Origin: Chloroflexota bacterium
GTDB lineage: Bacteria > Chloroflexota > Dehalococcoidia > Lucifugimonadales > Australimonadaceae
NCBI GenBank assembly: GCA_022574265.1
Contig: JACZSI010000103.1
Span: forward strand, 1 to 6,363
Reading direction: 5' to 3'
Length of the DNA: 6,363 nucleotides
Each line of letters begins with the position of its first letter. The stretch's first letter is position 1. The translations under genes were made by a program, and so were the position numbers. Below, in pieces: positions 5,071 through 6,363 of the stretch. The notes under the pieces were generated by a model. It had not been told where the DNA came from. It made no database searches and was given only the letters and a program-made list of their open reading frames with translations.

Positions 5071-5481
5071 GTGGAGCTCAGCGAAGTCATGCCGTTCCTG
5101 GAGGAGAACCATCTCGCCGTCGTCACGACCGTCGGCGCGTCCGGCAAAGCACAATCGACCGTCGTCAGCGCCGCCTTCTACGACGGGAAGATGTCGTTCG
5201 TGTCGCGCGCTCGCACGATGAAGGTCAAGAACGTGCGCCGGAACGGCCGGTGCGGCGTGACGGTGATCCGCCCGCACGACACGCGCTACGTGACCATCGA
5301 AGGCCCCGCGGTGGCCCATGGGTGGGACGACACGCCAGCCGGCGAGCTGCTGTCGCTGCTGCGGGGCGCGTACGGGGCCGCGGGCCGGGAGACCGGCGCC
5401 GACGACTTCGAGAGCCGGATGCGTGAGGAGCAGCGCAACGTCGTCCGCATCACCCCGGAGCGCATCTACGGCAGCATCTAG
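5071..5481 (+). CDS. PPOX-class (pyridoxamine phosphate oxidase / F420-dependent) flavin-fold protein
   Basis: The 136-residue protein resembles the split-barrel PPOX family. The N-terminal MPFLEENHLAVVTTVGASGKAQSTVV (from residue 7) is the typical opening helix and strand. SFVSRARTMKVKNVRRNGRCGVTV (42-65) is the phosphate-contacting region with the usual R-x-x-x-K-x-x-N pattern. VTIEGPAVA (74-82) and the closing NVVRITPERIYG (123-134) complete the barrel. Members bind FMN, F420 or heme; small single-domain forms like this are often annotated as TIGR03618-type F420-dependent enzymes, but the cofactor here is unproven. I start at GTG 5071, preceded by GGGGGT; an ATG at 5089 is a shorter alternative, and an upstream open frame to 4840 crosses the VOC gene and is rejected. 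The membrane protein gene follows after 35 nt. Confidence 0.82.
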   Translation: MELSEVMPFLEENHLAVVTTVGASGKAQSTVVSAAFYDGKMSFVSRARTMKVKNVRRNGRCGVTVIRPHDTRYVTIEGPAVAHGWDDTPAGELLSLLRGAYGAAGRETGADDFESRMREEQRNVVRITPERIYGSI

Positions 5482-5516
5482 CCGCGTGACTGCGAGCCGG
5501 CTGTGGGACTCGGCGG

Positions 5517-5921
5517 ATGAGCATCTTCACCGACTGGCCGGGCGGCCTCGTCGGCCTTCTCCTCACGGTGCTGTTCGGGGCCGTCGGACTGATACTCCTG
5601 GGGTACCTCGGGCGGCTCGCCCTCGAGCTCGCGGCCCACGTGTTGGACAGACCGCTGAGGGCGCGGGACAAGCTTGTGATGGCGGCCGTCATCCCGTTGG
5701 TCCTGCTGCTGGTCTGGCGGCTGAGCTTCCGGCAGGTCTCGTACGGGACGGTGGCTGCGTTCCTATTCGTGGGGGCTTGGCTTTGGACGCGGAACCTGCT
5801 CCGGGGCGAGACGTGGCTCTCGCCGCAGGAAAGCCGTTTCAACAGCGAGTACATCGGCCCGGCCACGCTGCTGATGATCGCGGTGCTCATGGCCTGGAAC
5901 GCGGTGGCGCCGTTCATCTGA
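5517..5921 (+). CDS. Four-helix integral membrane protein of unknown function
   Basis: The 134-residue protein has four predicted membrane segments: about 9-31 (rich in L, G and V), 53-69, 75-91 and 112-131. A charged loop of about ten residues follows helix 1 (DRPLRARDK) and a polar loop with RGETWLSPQESRFNSEY separates helices 3 and 4. The positive-inside rule suggests that both loops face the cytoplasm, with both termini probably inside as well, but this is approximate. I recognise no family or catalytic motif. It follows the flavin-fold gene by 35 nt on the same strand and may share its transcript. The ribosome site is weak, with only GTGGG 10-14 nt upstream of ATG 5517, which also fits coupling to the upstream gene. 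Confidence 0.75.
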   Translation: MSIFTDWPGGLVGLLLTVLFGAVGLILLGYLGRLALELAAHVLDRPLRARDKLVMAAVIPLVLLLVWRLSFRQVSYGTVAAFLFVGAWLWTRNLLRGETWLSPQESRFNSEYIGPATLLMIAVLMAWNAVAPFI

Positions 5922-5965
5922 GGTGGGTCCTGACGGGCGCCATCCGAGTGCTCCAACTTGCGTGA

Positions 5966-5971
5966 TATAGT
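5966..5971 (+). promoter_or_regulatory. Extended -10 box TGATATAGT ahead of the dienelactone hydrolase gene
   Basis: TATAGT (5966-5971) has TG at 5963-5964, making an extended -10 element, which can work without a good -35. It is followed by the GC-rich CCGCGGCG and a small hairpin, CGGCG-AA-CGCCG (5975-5986). The ribosome site AGGAGG is at 5991-5996. The 82-nt gap after the membrane protein gene supports a separate transcription unit. Confidence 0.5.
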
Positions 5972-6003
5972 CCGCGGCGAACGCCGATAGAGGAGGGCCG
6001 GGA

Positions 6004-6363
6004 GTGCTGAAGGAGCACGAGCTGACCAGCGGCATGAAGGTGCTGGAGGCGCGGCCGGACACGCGGCAGCGGCGCCCCGGCGTCGTGCTGCTCCACGAGC
6101 GCTATGGGATCGACCAGCACACCAGGGACCTCGGCGAGAAGCTTGCCGCGGACGGCTTCGTGGCGCTGCTGCCGGATATGTTCCACCGCTTCGACGGCGA
6201 CCGGGAGGCCCTGCGCCGGGGCGATGTCCGCGCTGACATGGCGGACGACGAAGCGCTCGCGGACCTCGACGAGGCGGTCGCCTTCCTGCGCGGCCTTCCA
6301 TACACGACCGACGAGGTCGGCATCATCGGCGTCTGTCAGAGCGGACGGCAGCCGCTGCTGTTC
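6004..6363 (+). CDS. Dienelactone hydrolase-family protein, 3' end outside window
   Basis: From GTG 6004 the frame is open for 120 codons to the window end. AGGAGG (5991-5996) lies 7 nt upstream, which fixes the start. PGVVLLHERYGIDQHTRDLGEKLAADGFVALLPDMF (25-60) is the alpha/beta-hydrolase opening of dienelactone hydrolases, with E32 at the place of the family's conserved glutamate. DEVGIIGVCQSGR (103-115) is the nucleophile elbow, with C111 as the probable nucleophile. The usual elbow is GxCxGG; here serine replaces the first glycine after C-x. The Asp and His of the triad would lie beyond the window. Family members hydrolyse dienelactones in chlorocatechol breakdown, but many close relatives act on other esters, so the substrate is open. 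Confidence 0.88.
   Translation, partial: MLKEHELTSGMKVLEARPDTRQRRPGVVLLHERYGIDQHTRDLGEKLAADGFVALLPDMFHRFDGDREALRRGDVRADMADDEALADLDEAVAFLRGLPYTTDEVGIIGVCQSGRQPLLF

Noticed and set aside
5450..6301. Minus-strand frame across the membrane protein and hydrolase
   Set aside because: Arg/Pro/Ala-rich shadow that spans two supported plus-strand genes and a promoter.

Overview
The window is GC-rich and gene-dense, with short intergenic gaps and GTG starts alongside ATG. The gene set is a fused homocysteine methyltransferase/methylenetetrahydrofolate reductase, a Rieske oxygenase alpha subunit, an orphan lipoyl acyltransferase, VOC and PPOX-family proteins and a dienelactone hydrolase. This suits a heterotrophic bacterium of a high-GC lineage. 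A Chloroflexota relative (Dehalococcoidia/SAR202-like) or another environmental lineage known mainly from metagenomes is my guess from gene content only; there is no rRNA or marker gene here to prove it.

Layout. Positions 1-1455 (+) hold the 3' part of the fused one-carbon/methionine gene. Positions 1468-2131 are the unusual part: a tRNA-derived array. It has a promoter-like TATACT box, a 3'-truncated tRNA-Ala-like gene, an intact tRNA-Ala(UGC), a small GIY-YIG nuclease gene that starts 8 nt after the tRNA CCA and stops inside the next tRNA-like copy, then a decayed second GIY-YIG tail that again runs into a tRNA-like copy. Three of the four tRNA-like copies carry the same abnormal anticodon arm, an 8-bp hairpin with a CGG loop. 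Positions 2223-3389 (+) encode a Rieske non-heme iron oxygenase. Converging on it, positions 3508-4491 (-) encode a short E2 acyltransferase lacking the usual subunit-binding domain, preceded in the same operon by a VOC protein (4522-4893, -). Divergent from these are a PPOX/F420-type flavin-fold protein (5071-5481, +), a four-helix membrane protein (5517-5921, +) and the 5' part of a dienelactone hydrolase-family gene (6004 to the window end, +).

How the parts relate. The oxygenase, VOC protein, flavin-fold protein and dienelactone hydrolase would fit breakdown of aromatic or other organic compounds, but they lie in separate transcription units with no shared pathway signature, so a common pathway is only an inference. 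The tRNA/GIY-YIG array looks like a small mobile or recombinogenic module that uses tRNA-Ala sequence as its boundary. It is the best candidate in the window for something undescribed. Four intergenic -10-like boxes followed by a CG-rich discriminator suggest a shared housekeeping promoter type.
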